A stretch of 64,000 nt of DNA from Singulisphaera sp. GP187 (GTDB lineage: Bacteria > Planctomycetota > Planctomycetia > Isosphaerales > Isosphaeraceae): assembly GCF_900129635.1 (NCBI RefSeq), contig NZ_FSRB01000001.1, positions 3,325,501-3,389,500 of the forward strand, written 5' to 3'. The notes under the pieces were generated by a model that was not told the origin of the DNA, did not search any database, and saw only the letters and a list, made by a program, of their open reading frames with translations. A program made the position numbers and the translations under genes. Of the stretch, positions 18,961 through 27,594 are shown piece by piece. Each line of letters starts with the position of its first letter. Position 1 is the stretch's first letter.

Positions 18961-19173
18961 ATGATCTCAGAAGAGACGAGAAAGAGAAACGAACTCCCTT
19001 GTCCGACCTGCGGCGGCCGTTCCTACTCCTGGGGCATTCTCCGCGCCCAGGGGATCAACTTTATTCCCGACGAGGCTTCTCTTTTGCAAAAAGCTTTTCG
19101 GTTTGGCAGCAGTCTCCGCGCACGACGTTGTCTCGACTGTGGGAACATTCAAATGTTCGCACGATCGGTTTAG
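18961..19173 (+). CDS. zinc-ribbon miniprotein
   Basis: A 70-residue protein with 'CPTCGG' near the N-terminus and 'CLDCGN' near the C-terminus, two Cys-X2-Cys pairs ~44 residues apart that should bind one zinc ion. 'agaggcaa' lies upstream of the ATG. No further domain and no known family. Convergent with the next gene, whose stop is only 20 bases away. Confidence 0.65.
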   Translation: MISEETRKRNELPCPTCGGRSYSWGILRAQGINFIPDEASLLQKAFRFGSSLRARRCLDCGNIQMFARSV

Positions 19174-19193
19174 GCGAAGTGAACTGACTTCAC

Positions 19194-20501
19194 TCACGAG
19201 CCTGGGCGAATCTCTTCCGGACGGAAACGAACACCGAGCGTATCGGTCCGGTCGATCCCGGTCCGGAGCCGGACGCGCCAGGTCATCGGAGGGGACAGGT
19301 GGTCGGAGGCTTCCGGCGCACTGACGAGCAGGGCTTCGACGGCCTCGCCAGGTTGGAGCTCTTTGAACGATTGACCGCGAATCGACCACTCGCTCTCGAC
19401 CGCCAGAGGATACATCGCGATCGGTCCGCCCTTGGCCGTTTCGATGAAACTATCCGGCCCTCCGCGGTCGCGGTCGCGGATGAACGCTTCGTCAAGCGGT
19501 ACAAAGATCGCATCCGTGGAGATGTTCTTGAGTTTGAGCTTGAGTTTGAGGACCCCGGATCCACCACGGCGGTGTGCGCGCTCGTTGAAAGCCTGTTCCA
19601 GTTCGACCGATCCCGACGCAATCTCCAGGGGTGTGACCTCCAGTGACCCGATTCGGATCAGTTGGCCCAACGTGGCCAGGTGGTCCGCGGCGATGGGCTG
19701 CGGCGGGACCCACTTGCGCGACTGGTCGGCACGTCGGCCGGGATCAAGCCGGTTCTCGCTTGCCGGGAAGAGGTCCGGCTCCTCCCCTTCGCGCAGCTTG
19801 CGGCCGCTAAAGAGGACCCAGAGCAGGCCGAGCGTCACCGCGCTGGCATAACTGAACAGCAAGAGGGTCGGCCACGACCTCCCACGGTGGGGAAGCTCGC
19901 CGTCTTCTTCCTCTTCCTCTTCATCGTCCGGTTCGGAATCGCCGACCTTCGCCTTCGCGAGGAATGGCTCGACGGCCTCGGTCGTCAGTGGGGCCGGGAA
20001 CTCCAGTGCGGGCTCGGCCGGAGTCGGATCGGTGAGGGACGCGAGCGCCGAGAGCGCATCGAACGATCCGGCAGGGTCGGGTTCCGTCGAGGTCTCCTCG
20101 TCCTTCGGCGCATCGAGGTCCGGAGGGAACTCGAGAAGCTCGGGATCGAGGCGGGGGGACTCCGATTCCACGGCCAACGACGCTTCGGATGGCGTCGAGG
20201 ACGAGGAGGGGGTGGGAGCGCTTGGCGCGGCAGGATCAGCGGGCGACTCCGCCTCAGCGGCGGGACGCTTCTCCGGCTCCGTCGTGAAGGCTCCGAGGAA
20301 GGGGTCGGGCGCGGGCTGGGTGATCGATTCGGCCAGCAGCGCGTTGAGCTCATCGCCACTGCTGCTCGAGTAGGGAGGTAGCGCGATCGCGGGGTCATTC
20401 CCTCGCTCGATCGCCAGCGAATCTCCCGAGCCGAGCGGCCCGGGGGGGGAGGCGTCAGACCGGGGCGCGCCGAGCGCGGGATCATGGGTCTCACTGCTCA
20501 T
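19194..20501 (-). CDS. acidic membrane protein downstream of bioD
   Basis: A 435-residue protein. Residues 1-~210 are a low-complexity acidic/Pro/Ser/Ala region ending in a Glu/Asp run (DDEEEEEED). One transmembrane helix follows (~217-240, WPTLLLFSYASAVTLGLLWVLF). The C-terminal ~170 residues form a beta-rich domain with 'LKLKLKLKNISTDAIFVPLDEAF', which resembles the fold of DUF4352-type immunoglobulin-like domains. 'gaggag' precedes the ATG. It starts 22 bases after bioD and is likely the last gene of that transcript; no link to biotin is evident. Confidence 0.65.
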   Translation of the reverse strand: MSSETHDPALGAPRSDASPPGPLGSGDSLAIERGNDPAIALPPYSSSSGDELNALLAESITQPAPDPFLGAFTTEPEKRPAAEAESPADPAAPSAPTPSSSSTPSEASLAVESESPRLDPELLEFPPDLDAPKDEETSTEPDPAGSFDALSALASLTDPTPAEPALEFPAPLTTEAVEPFLAKAKVGDSEPDDEEEEEEDGELPHRGRSWPTLLLFSYASAVTLGLLWVLFSGRKLREGEEPDLFPASENRLDPGRRADQSRKWVPPQPIAADHLATLGQLIRIGSLEVTPLEIASGSVELEQAFNERAHRRGGSGVLKLKLKLKNISTDAIFVPLDEAFIRDRDRGGPDSFIETAKGGPIAMYPLAVESEWSIRGQSFKELQPGEAVEALLVSAPEASDHLSPPMTWRVRLRTGIDRTDTLGVRFRPEEIRPGS

Positions 20502-20523
20502 CGCTCGCTCTCCTCAAAACGCC

Positions 20524-21285
20524 TCAACGGGGAGTCGCCCCCTCAGCGATCAGAGCCCGATGTCTTGGCCTTTCGAATCGATCATACCACTCCATGCTTG
20601 CGAGGGCGATTGCAAATGATTCCTCGTCAGGTTCGAAGGCGAGCTCGCCGAGGATGCCGATCGCGCCGACGTATCGCGCGAGTTCCTCGGCATTGGTCGC
20701 TTCCGCGAGGTCGTCGACCGCACCCCCCGGTTCAGCGCGGTTGAGCACGATCCCGGCCACGCGAAGGCCGCGGCGTTGCGCACACTCGACCGTCATCAGC
20801 GTGTGGTTCAAGGTCCCCAGCCCCCTCCGAGCCACGATCAGGAGCGGATAGTCGAGCGCTTCGGCCAGGTCGACCACGGTCATCCGCTCCGCCAACGGGG
20901 CGAGCAACCCACCCACCCCCTCGACCACCATGACGTCGGCTCGCTCGGACCACCAATCGAGGGCTTCACGCACCGTTTGAACCACCGTGTCAGACGCAAG
21001 GGGAGTTCCCAGGCGCCGGGCCGCCACGGACGGGGCCAACGGTTCCTCGAACACGAGCGGCACCACGCGTTCGAGCGGGATCGCGCCGCCGACCGCGCGG
21101 ATCAAGGCGTCGCCGTCCTCGCACTCCCAGCCATCGCCCCGCCGCACGGCGCCCGTCGCCACGGGCTTGAGAACCCCGACGCGACGGCCTTGCCCGGTCA
21201 GGATCCGTGCAATCGCGGCGGCCACCCGCGTCTTGCCCACGCCGGTGTCGGTGCCGACGACGAAGAGTCCGGGAAGCACCCTCAC
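20524..21285 (-). CDS. bioD: dethiobiotin synthetase
   Basis: A 253-residue ATP-dependent enzyme that closes the ureido ring of dethiobiotin from 7,8-diaminopelargonate and CO2. The P-loop 'GTDTGVGKT' is at ~8-16, with 'LKPVATG' next and 'VVEGVGGLLAP' as the second nucleotide/substrate loop. The start is GTG 21285, which overlaps the bioA stop (GTGA); GGAGG lies 7 bases upstream. It follows bioA directly, as in many biotin operons. No bioB or bioF lies in the window. Confidence 0.93.
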   Translation of the reverse strand: MRVLPGLFVVGTDTGVGKTRVAAAIARILTGQGRRVGVLKPVATGAVRRGDGWECEDGDALIRAVGGAIPLERVVPLVFEEPLAPSVAARRLGTPLASDTVVQTVREALDWWSERADVMVVEGVGGLLAPLAERMTVVDLAEALDYPLLIVARRGLGTLNHTLMTVECAQRRGLRVAGIVLNRAEPGGAVDDLAEATNAEELARYVGAIGILGELAFEPDEESFAIALASMEWYDRFERPRHRALIAEGATPR

Positions 21286-22646
21286 GCCAAACCCTCCGTA
21301 ATCTCGGTCACGCACTGGATCAGAATGTCGAGCATCTCGTCGATTTGCTCCAGGCTAATCGTCAGGGGAGGCATGATGACGAGAACATCCCCCAGTGGAC
21401 GAACGAGCAGACCGAAGTCGCGTGCTCTCATGCAGACGCGAGTGCCGACCTGCTCGGTCCACGGATAAGCGGTCTTCGACGGTTTGTCGGCGACCAGCTC
21501 AATGCCCGCGATCAAACCACGCTGGCGGGCATCGCCCACGTGGGGAAGTTCGCGGAACGCCGCCAGCCGGTCCGCCAGCCGGTCGACCTTGGGCACCAGG
21601 TTGACGAGAGTCTGTTCCTCTTCAAAGACACGCAGGCAGGCCAGGGCCACGGCCGCCCCGAGCGGATTCCCGCCGTAGGTATGACCGTGGTAGAACGTCT
21701 TCCCCTCGGCGTAGGTCCCCCGGAAGGCCGAGTAGATCGCCTCGGTCGTGAGCGTCGCCGCCAGCGGGAGGTAACCACCGGTCAACCCCTTCGCCAGACA
21801 GAGGATGTCGGGGCTGACCTGCTCCTGCTCGCAGGCGAAGAGGGTTCCGGTCCGGCCGAAGCCGACCGCCACTTCGTCGGCGATCAGGAGCGTGCCATGG
21901 GCCCGGCTCAGTTCTCGGAGTCCGCGCAAGTATCCGTCGGGGTGGACGATCATCCCCGCGGCGCCCTGCACCAGCGGCTCGACCACGATCGCGGCGACCT
22001 CGCCGGGATGCTCGGCCAGAACCCGGTCGACCGCGTTCAGGCAGGCGAGTGCGCAGCTCGGTTGTTGCAGTTCGAGCGGGCAGCGATAGCAATGCGGACT
22101 GGGGACCCGCAGGCTGGGGAAGAGCAAGGGGCCGAACATCGCGTGGAACCGATCGACCCCGCCCACGCTCACGTCGCCGAGCGTGTCCCCGTGGTAAGCG
22201 CCGCCAAGCGCCACGAATCGCGTTCGCTTCGGCTCGGGCTCGGGCTTTTGGCGCCAGTATTGGAACGCCATCTTGAGGGCGACTTCCACGGCCGTCGCGC
22301 CGTCGTCGGAGAAGAAGACCCGGGTCAGGCCCTCGGGCGTAATCTCGGCCAGCCGACGCGCCAGCTCGATGGCCGTGGGGTGGCTGAGACCCAGGAGCGT
22401 CGTATGGGCGACCTTGTCGATCTGGTCGCGAAGCGCGGCGTCGAGGGTCGGGTGGCGGTGCCCGTGGACGTTGCACCAGAGCGAGCTGACGCCGTCGAGA
22501 TAGCGCCGGCCCTGGACGTCGAACAGGTAGACCCCTTCGGCGCGGTCGATGACCAGCGGTTCCGCCGCCTCCCAATCGGTCAGCGCGGTGAACGGATGCC
22601 AGAGGTGGTCACGATCCCAATGTCGGAGTGTTTCAGGGGTCATCAT
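21282..22646 (-). CDS. bioA: adenosylmethionine-8-amino-7-oxononanoate aminotransferase
   Basis: A 454-residue fold-type I PLP enzyme that converts 8-amino-7-oxononanoate to 7,8-diaminopelargonate using S-adenosylmethionine as amino donor. Family marks are 'DHLWHPFT' near the N-terminus, 'VSSLWCNVHGHRHP', 'GAYHGDTLG', 'LIADEVAVGFGRTG' and the PLP lysine in 'LAKGLTGGYLPLAA'. The ATG at 22646 overlaps the stop of the SAM hydrolase gene (ATGA), and its own stop overlaps bioD, so the three proteins should be translated together. Confidence 0.95.
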   Translation of the reverse strand: MMTPETLRHWDRDHLWHPFTALTDWEAAEPLVIDRAEGVYLFDVQGRRYLDGVSSLWCNVHGHRHPTLDAALRDQIDKVAHTTLLGLSHPTAIELARRLAEITPEGLTRVFFSDDGATAVEVALKMAFQYWRQKPEPEPKRTRFVALGGAYHGDTLGDVSVGGVDRFHAMFGPLLFPSLRVPSPHCYRCPLELQQPSCALACLNAVDRVLAEHPGEVAAIVVEPLVQGAAGMIVHPDGYLRGLRELSRAHGTLLIADEVAVGFGRTGTLFACEQEQVSPDILCLAKGLTGGYLPLAATLTTEAIYSAFRGTYAEGKTFYHGHTYGGNPLGAAVALACLRVFEEEQTLVNLVPKVDRLADRLAAFRELPHVGDARQRGLIAGIELVADKPSKTAYPWTEQVGTRVCMRARDFGLLVRPLGDVLVIMPPLTISLEQIDEMLDILIQCVTEITEGLA

Positions 22647-23485
22647 TCGCTGATTGGTTGGCCGCGGCGGAGCGCCTCGCCGGGCGTGGTAACTTTGGAT
22701 TGATGCTTCATCCAGACGGTGGTGCCAGGCCCCGCCGTCAGATGCCGTCCGGCGTCGCCATTGACAATCGAGATCTCGATCCAGCCCGAACTCCCGGGGA
22801 GGGCCACCAGAGTGCCGGGGCTCTCGTCGGCATAGGTGCGCCCCAGTCCTTCGATCCGGGCTCCGGCCACTTCGATCGTCCAGTCCTTCCGGGACAAGTC
22901 GCCGAGCCGCTTCGCCTCGATGTTCGTGATCAGGTTGCCGAACGAATCGCGGAGGATCACTTCACCGACGAAACCGGTCTCGTGCTCGACCGCCTCGAAG
23001 TTGCGGAGCGTGATGAATTTCGTGCGCACGGGGCCGAGCTCGGCGGGGTCGCCACCGACCAGGAGGTGCGCGGCGGCCGGCGCCAGGATGTCGCGCCCGT
23101 GAAAGGTCGACGAGACGGGGACCCGGCGAAACGCCGGGTTGGCGATTTCCCAGACCCCGCTCGGCTGACGATCGCGCGTCACCGCGCTCAGCAGGCCGTT
23201 GTCGGGAAGCACGAACCAGTGGTCGGCCACCAAGGCAACGATCAGGCGGCGGTCGGTTCCGACCCCGGGGTCGACCACGGCCAGATGCACCGTCCCCTTC
23301 GGAAAGACGTCGATCAGCCCCGAGAGGACGAACGCCCCCTCAAGGATGTTCTGCGGCGAGATGGTGTGGGTCACGTCGACGAATTGCGTGTGGTAGGCCA
23401 ATCCCAGGATCACTCCCTTGACCGCCGCCACGTACACTCCCTCGCTTCCGAAATCGGTCGTCAGCGTCAGGATTGCTGGTTGCAT
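22643..23485 (-). CDS. SAM hydrolase (DUF62, SAM hydroxide adenosyltransferase)
   Basis: A 280-residue member of the DUF62/fluorinase-chlorinase superfamily. 'LTTDFGSEGVYVAAVKGVI' opens the protein. The hydrolytic triad expected for the water-using branch is visible: Asp in 'VVDPGVGT', Arg in 'TDRR', His in 'STFHGRD'. The C-terminal domain has 'DSFGNLITNI'. Characterised members split S-adenosylmethionine into adenosine and methionine. GAGAGG precedes the ATG. Its stop overlaps bioA, an enzyme that spends SAM, which is an unusual and suggestive pairing. It follows queF by 54 bases. Confidence 0.9.
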   Translation of the reverse strand: MQPAILTLTTDFGSEGVYVAAVKGVILGLAYHTQFVDVTHTISPQNILEGAFVLSGLIDVFPKGTVHLAVVDPGVGTDRRLIVALVADHWFVLPDNGLLSAVTRDRQPSGVWEIANPAFRRVPVSSTFHGRDILAPAAAHLLVGGDPAELGPVRTKFITLRNFEAVEHETGFVGEVILRDSFGNLITNIEAKRLGDLSRKDWTIEVAGARIEGLGRTYADESPGTLVALPGSSGWIEISIVNGDAGRHLTAGPGTTVWMKHQSKVTTPGEALRRGQPISE

Positions 23486-23539
23486 CGCAAGGTTGCCTCT
23501 CCGGGTTCACCCACCCTCGCCTTCGCTCCGCAAAAGACA

Positions 23540-23896
23540 CTACGCCTTGGAGGGCGATTGTGCCTCGTATTGGGCGGTGATCCGCGACGAGATCCCCCCA
23601 CGGGGCGTGAAGTTGCCGACCACGCGCATCCGGCGCGGTTGACACGCAGCGACCAGGTCATCGAGCATCGTGTTGATGGAATGCTCGTAGAAGATTCCCC
23701 GGTTGCGGAAGCTGAAAAGGTACAGTTTCAAGCTTTTGAGTTCAATGCACGTCGCGGCGGGGACATAGGTAACAATGATCGTGCCAAAGTCGGGTTGGCC
23801 CGTAATCGGGCAGACCGCCGTGAACTCGGGGCAAGTGATCTCGATCTCGTATTCGCGATCGGGAAATTGATTCGGGAACGACTCCAAGGTCGCCAT
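23540..23896 (-). CDS. queF: 7-cyano-7-deazaguanine reductase (short, unimodular)
   Basis: A 118-residue protein that reduces preQ0 to preQ1 with NADPH in queuosine synthesis. It shows 'EFTAVCPITGQPDFG' with the catalytic Cys that forms the thioimide, the QueF motif region 'LKSLKLYLFSFRN', and 'GIFYEHSIN' with substrate-binding Glu. Length matches the unimodular YkvM-type branch. ATG 23896 is chosen over the longer frame because 'gaggag' lies upstream and homology begins here. It is the first gene of the queF - SAM hydrolase - bioA - bioD run. Confidence 0.93.
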   Translation of the reverse strand: MATLESFPNQFPDREYEIEITCPEFTAVCPITGQPDFGTIIVTYVPAATCIELKSLKLYLFSFRNRGIFYEHSINTMLDDLVAACQPRRMRVVGNFTPRGGISSRITAQYEAQSPSKA

Positions 23897-24323
23897 CAGT
23901 CGACTCCTCGCTGAGCCGGTCAAAGTCGGCGGAGAAACAGAACCCCGCGACTTCCCGGCTCGCCAGCCACGATTGTAACGGAAACCGTGCAAGCCGGCGC
24001 GGGTTGGAGCGAGGATCATTTCCAAAAAGAGGTCGGCGTCCCCCCCGTGCGGACCGTAGCGTTGCGACGTCCAATGGCGCCAACAATCGGGGATGGTGGG
24101 AAAAAAGCGACAGAACGGGGGGCGTCCCGAATAGGTGCTCTCTTGATTCCGCGCCATATTGTGGTAAGTGTTATGAGATGCCTCGGATCCTGCCTCGGTC
24201 GTCCGGCCGGTTGTGATCCGGTCTTACCCCCGAGCGGCCCGCCTGCGGGACCGGCCTTTTGAAGAGTAGACCCACCTCGGCCTGGTGGAGTGCGGTTCCG
24301 ATCCTGGATCAGGAGTCTGCCCG
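23897..24323. other. divergent regulatory region between queF and the STAS gene
   Basis: No gene. Near 24230-24258 a GC-rich imperfect hairpin (GCCCGC-CT-GCGGG extended to GACCGGCC) is followed by TTTTG and could act as a terminator or attenuator on the plus strand, ~65 bases before the STAS start. I find no preQ1 riboswitch consensus on the queF side. Confidence 0.4.
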
Positions 24324-24683
24324 ATGTCGCAAGCCTCTCGTCGTCACCTTCGCCTGGAAAACATCGACGGGGTCACGGTGGTCAGTTTCGTCGACACCAA
24401 GATCGTCACCGAAGAGAACATTCAGGAAGTGGGTGACCAGCTCTACAGCTTGGTCGAAGACGAGGGACACAAGCAGCTCTTGCTCAACTTCGGCAACGTT
24501 CAGTATCTCTCGAGCGCCGCGCTGGGCAAGCTGATCAATCTCAAGAAGAAGGTGGGCGCGGTCAAGGGCAAGCTCAAGCTCTGCTGCATCCACCCCGACC
24601 TTCTCGAGGTCTTCCGAATCACCCGTCTCGACCAGGTTTTTGAGATTTACCCCGAAGAACAGTCGGCACTCGACAAATATTAA
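24324..24683 (+). CDS. STAS-domain anti-sigma-factor antagonist
   Basis: A 119-residue single-domain STAS protein of the SpoIIAA/RsbV type: 'VVSFVDTKIVTEENIQEVGDQL', then 'LLLNFGNVQYLSSAALGKLINL', where a Ser in 'YLSSAALG' is the usual phosphorylation site. Such proteins bind a serine-kinase anti-sigma factor and free the sigma factor. ATG 24324 has 'aggag' 9 bases upstream. No cognate kinase or phosphatase is adjacent, so the partner is encoded elsewhere. Confidence 0.9.
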   Translation: MSQASRRHLRLENIDGVTVVSFVDTKIVTEENIQEVGDQLYSLVEDEGHKQLLLNFGNVQYLSSAALGKLINLKKKVGAVKGKLKLCCIHPDLLEVFRITRLDQVFEIYPEEQSALDKY

Positions 24684-24761
24684 AATCTCGACGACGCGGC
24701 CGGCCAGACCCTTTCTGGATTCGTCGCGTCGTCGCGTGACTGAACCAAAAAAATGAATGAG

Positions 24762-24817
24762 CGGCCGGGTCGGCCGCCGTCGTGGGCCCGTTGGCCAAAC
24801 GGCGGCCGACCCGGCCG
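24762..24817. promoter_or_regulatory. perfect 19-bp inverted repeat upstream of mutS
   Basis: CGGCCGGGTCGGCCGCCGT (24762-24780) and its exact reverse complement (24799-24817) enclose an 18-base loop, 85 bases before the mutS start. On the plus strand an A run precedes it, so read on the minus strand it ends in a T run and looks like an intrinsic terminator, yet no minus-strand gene ends here. It may be a leader structure. Confidence 0.7.
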
Positions 24818-24901
24818 TTCGTGTTCCTCGCGTGCGGGATCGAAAAAAAAAGAGCCAACCCGTACTCCTTCCCTCCTCACTGGTGTCGACAGCCTCACGT
24901 C

Positions 24902-27499
24902 ATGAGTGATCCGACTCTCACGCCGATGATGCAGCAGTATCGCGAGCTCAAGGCTCGCGATCCCGATGCAATCTTGCTGTTCCGCATGGGCGACTTCTAC
25001 GAGATGTTCGGTGAGGATGCCGAGCGGGCCGCCCCCCTGCTCGGCCTCGCCCTGACCGCACGCGACAAGGGGCCGAACGCCGTCCCGATGGCGGGCTTCC
25101 CTCACCCCGCCCTGGAGTCGTACCTGGCCAAGCTCGTCCAGGCCGGTCAGCGCGCGGCGGTTTGCGAGCAGGTTGAAGACCCGAAACAGGCCAAGGGCCT
25201 CGTCAAGCGCGAGGTGGTCCGGGTGGTAACACCGGGCACCCTGACCGACGAGGCGTTACTTGATCCGAAGAGCGCCAACTACCTGGCGGCCGTCGTCGAG
25301 TCCGCGGGCAAGCTCGGCCTGGCCTGGGTGGAGCTCTCGACCGGCCGGTTCTCGCTCACCGGCGTCTCGCGGACCGAACTGACCGACGAGATGGCCCGGC
25401 TCAACCCGGCCGAGACCTTGATCTCGGAGACCAGCCTCGACGCGCCTTGGGTCCGCACCTTGCGAACCCACCTGGGACCGACGATCACCGCGCGGCCCTC
25501 GTGGGATTTCGTGCTGGAGCAAGCGCGGAACACCCTCAACGAGCACTTCGGCATCACGACCCTGGCCGGGTTCGGCATCGACGACCAGGCCCCCGAGGCC
25601 GCCGCCGCCGGAGCCTTGGTCGCCTATCTCCGCGATACCCAGAAGTCTTCGCTCGGACACCTGACGCGGTTGACGCCCTATCGCCGGGCCGATGTCCTGG
25701 CACTCGACGAAATGACCCGCCGGAGCCTCGAGCTAACCCGGACCTTGCGGGACGGCAAGCGCGACGGCTCGCTCCTCCAGGTCATCGACCGGAGCAGCAC
25801 GCCCATGGGGGCCCGGCTGCTGGCCGACTGGCTCACCTCCCCCTTGACCCACCTCGAACCGATCGCCGAGCGTCACGAGGCGGTCGGCGAACTGCTCGGC
25901 GACTCGCTGCTGCGGAGCGACCTGCGCGCCTCCCTCGGCCAGGCCTACGACCTCGAGCGACTCTCAGCGCGGGTCGGAACCGGCCGCGCCACCCCACGCG
26001 ACCTGGGCGCCCTGGCCCGGACCCTCGCCCTCCTCCCCAAGATCCGGGCGCGGCTGACCGCCCGCATCTCGAAGCGGCTCAACCAGCTCGAGGCCGCGCT
26101 CGAGCTCTGCCCGGAAGTCCGGGCCGCGATCGAGGCCGCCCTGGTCGACGACCCACCGCTCACGATCAAGGAAGGGGGCCTGATCCGCGAGGGCTACCAC
26201 CCCGACCTCGACGAACTCCGCGAGATCGCCCGGGGCGGGAAGTCATGGATCGCCCGGTTCCAGTCCGAGCAGGTCCGCCGGACCGGGATCGCGAACCTCA
26301 AGGTTGGGTTCAACAAAGTCTTTGGCTATTATATCGAGATTAGCCACGCGCAAGGTTCGAAGGTCCCCCCCGACTTCATCCGCAAGCAGACGGTCAAGAA
26401 CGCCGAGCGCTACATCACTCCCGAGCTCAAGGAGTACGAAGACAAGGTCCTCCGCGCCGAGGATCGGGCAAACGAACTCGAATATGAACTCTTTACGACC
26501 CTTCGTGACCGGGTTGCGGCCGAGGCGCCCAGGCTAATCCAGGCGGGGGCCGTCCTGGCCCAGGTCGACGTGCTCTCCGCACTCGCCGAGCTGGCCGCGC
26601 GGCACGGTTACTGTCGCCCCGAAATGGTGGCCGAGCCGGCCCTCGAAATCGAGGTGGGTCGCCACCCGGTGCTCGACGTTCTAATGCCGCCGGGCGACTT
26701 CGTCCCGAACGACACCCGGCTCAGCCCCAAAGACGGCACGATCGTCTTGATCACCGGGCCGAACATGGCGGGTAAGAGCACCTTCATCCGCCAGGTGGCC
26801 CTGCTCACGATCCTGGCGCAGATCGGCAGTTTCGTCCCGGCCCGACGCGCCCGGATCGGGGTCGTCGACCGCCTCTTCGCCCGCGTCGGCGCCACAGACG
26901 AGCTCAGCCGGGGGCAGAGCACGTTCATGGTCGAGATGACCGAGACCGCCAACATCCTCAACAATGCCACGGCAAACAGCCTGGTGATCCTCGACGAGAT
27001 CGGCCGCGGCACCAGCACCTTCGACGGCATCTCCCTGGCCTGGGCGATCACCGAGCACCTGCACGACGTGGTGGGATGCCGCACCCTGTTCGCCACCCAC
27101 TATCACGAGCTCGTCGAGCTTGAAAAGACCAAACCAAGGCTCCGCAACGCGAACGTCGCGGTCCGCGAGAGCGAAGGGGAGATCGTCTTCCTCCACCGGA
27201 TCGTCCCCGGAGGCGCCGACCAGAGCTACGGAATCCACGTCGCCCGCCTGGCCGGCGTGCCCACCCCGGTGCTCGAGCGTTCCCGCGAGATCCTCGCTTT
27301 CCTCGAGAAGCAGCACGGCCCCGACCCCGGCCCGCCGGCCGGCCCGATCCGCAAGGTGAAGTCAGGCCGAGCCCTGACCGGCAGCCTCTTCGCCGCCCTG
27401 CCCGACCCGTTGCTCGAAGAGCTTCGCAAAGTCGACCCGGCCAGCCTGTCGCCGGAAGCGGCCGTGGAGTTCGTCAAACGACTCCGCGAACTGGCCTGA
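24902..27499 (+). CDS. mutS: DNA mismatch repair protein MutS
   Basis: An 865-residue protein, close to the usual ~850 of MutS1. The mismatch-reading Phe-X-Glu lies in 'GDFYEMFGED' (~30-39). Connector, lever and clamp domains follow (~130-560). The C-terminal ABC-type ATPase has Walker A 'TGPNMAGKST' (~617), 'ELSRGQSTFMVEM' as signature region, and Walker B 'LVILDEIGRGTSTFDG' (~693), then 'ATHYHEL'. It recognises mispairs and recruits MutL; neither mutL nor mutH is in the window. ATG 24902 is the family start 'PTLTPMMQQY'; the longer frame runs through the upstream hairpin and is rejected. Confidence 0.97.
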   Translation: MSDPTLTPMMQQYRELKARDPDAILLFRMGDFYEMFGEDAERAAPLLGLALTARDKGPNAVPMAGFPHPALESYLAKLVQAGQRAAVCEQVEDPKQAKGLVKREVVRVVTPGTLTDEALLDPKSANYLAAVVESAGKLGLAWVELSTGRFSLTGVSRTELTDEMARLNPAETLISETSLDAPWVRTLRTHLGPTITARPSWDFVLEQARNTLNEHFGITTLAGFGIDDQAPEAAAAGALVAYLRDTQKSSLGHLTRLTPYRRADVLALDEMTRRSLELTRTLRDGKRDGSLLQVIDRSSTPMGARLLADWLTSPLTHLEPIAERHEAVGELLGDSLLRSDLRASLGQAYDLERLSARVGTGRATPRDLGALARTLALLPKIRARLTARISKRLNQLEAALELCPEVRAAIEAALVDDPPLTIKEGGLIREGYHPDLDELREIARGGKSWIARFQSEQVRRTGIANLKVGFNKVFGYYIEISHAQGSKVPPDFIRKQTVKNAERYITPELKEYEDKVLRAEDRANELEYELFTTLRDRVAAEAPRLIQAGAVLAQVDVLSALAELAARHGYCRPEMVAEPALEIEVGRHPVLDVLMPPGDFVPNDTRLSPKDGTIVLITGPNMAGKSTFIRQVALLTILAQIGSFVPARRARIGVVDRLFARVGATDELSRGQSTFMVEMTETANILNNATANSLVILDEIGRGTSTFDGISLAWAITEHLHDVVGCRTLFATHYHELVELEKTKPRLRNANVAVRESEGEIVFLHRIVPGGADQSYGIHVARLAGVPTPVLERSREILAFLEKQHGPDPGPPAGPIRKVKSGRALTGSLFAALPDPLLEELRKVDPASLSPEAAVEFVKRLRELA

Positions 27500-27508
27500 G
27501 CGTAATCT

Positions 27509-27545
27509 CGTCTCGACCAGGGCGTTTCATGCACTGGTCGAGACG
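27509..27545. terminator. bidirectional hairpin terminator
   Basis: CGTCTCGACCAG (27509-27520) pairs perfectly with CTGGTCGAGACG (27534-27545), 13-base loop, between the convergent ends of mutS and the sulfotransferase gene. No T tract; placement supports the call. Confidence 0.65.
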
Positions 27546-27594
27546 CTCGCAAAAGCATATCCAGCAGCGATGGCCCCTGGGCGGATGCCTCGTC

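Noticed and set aside
21207..22703. 498-codon plus-strand frame opposite bioA
   Set aside because: Antisense to a clearly recognised PLP enzyme; no motif of its own.
23897..24323. Possible preQ1 riboswitch upstream of queF
   Set aside because: No preQ1-I or preQ1-II consensus found near the queF start on the minus strand.
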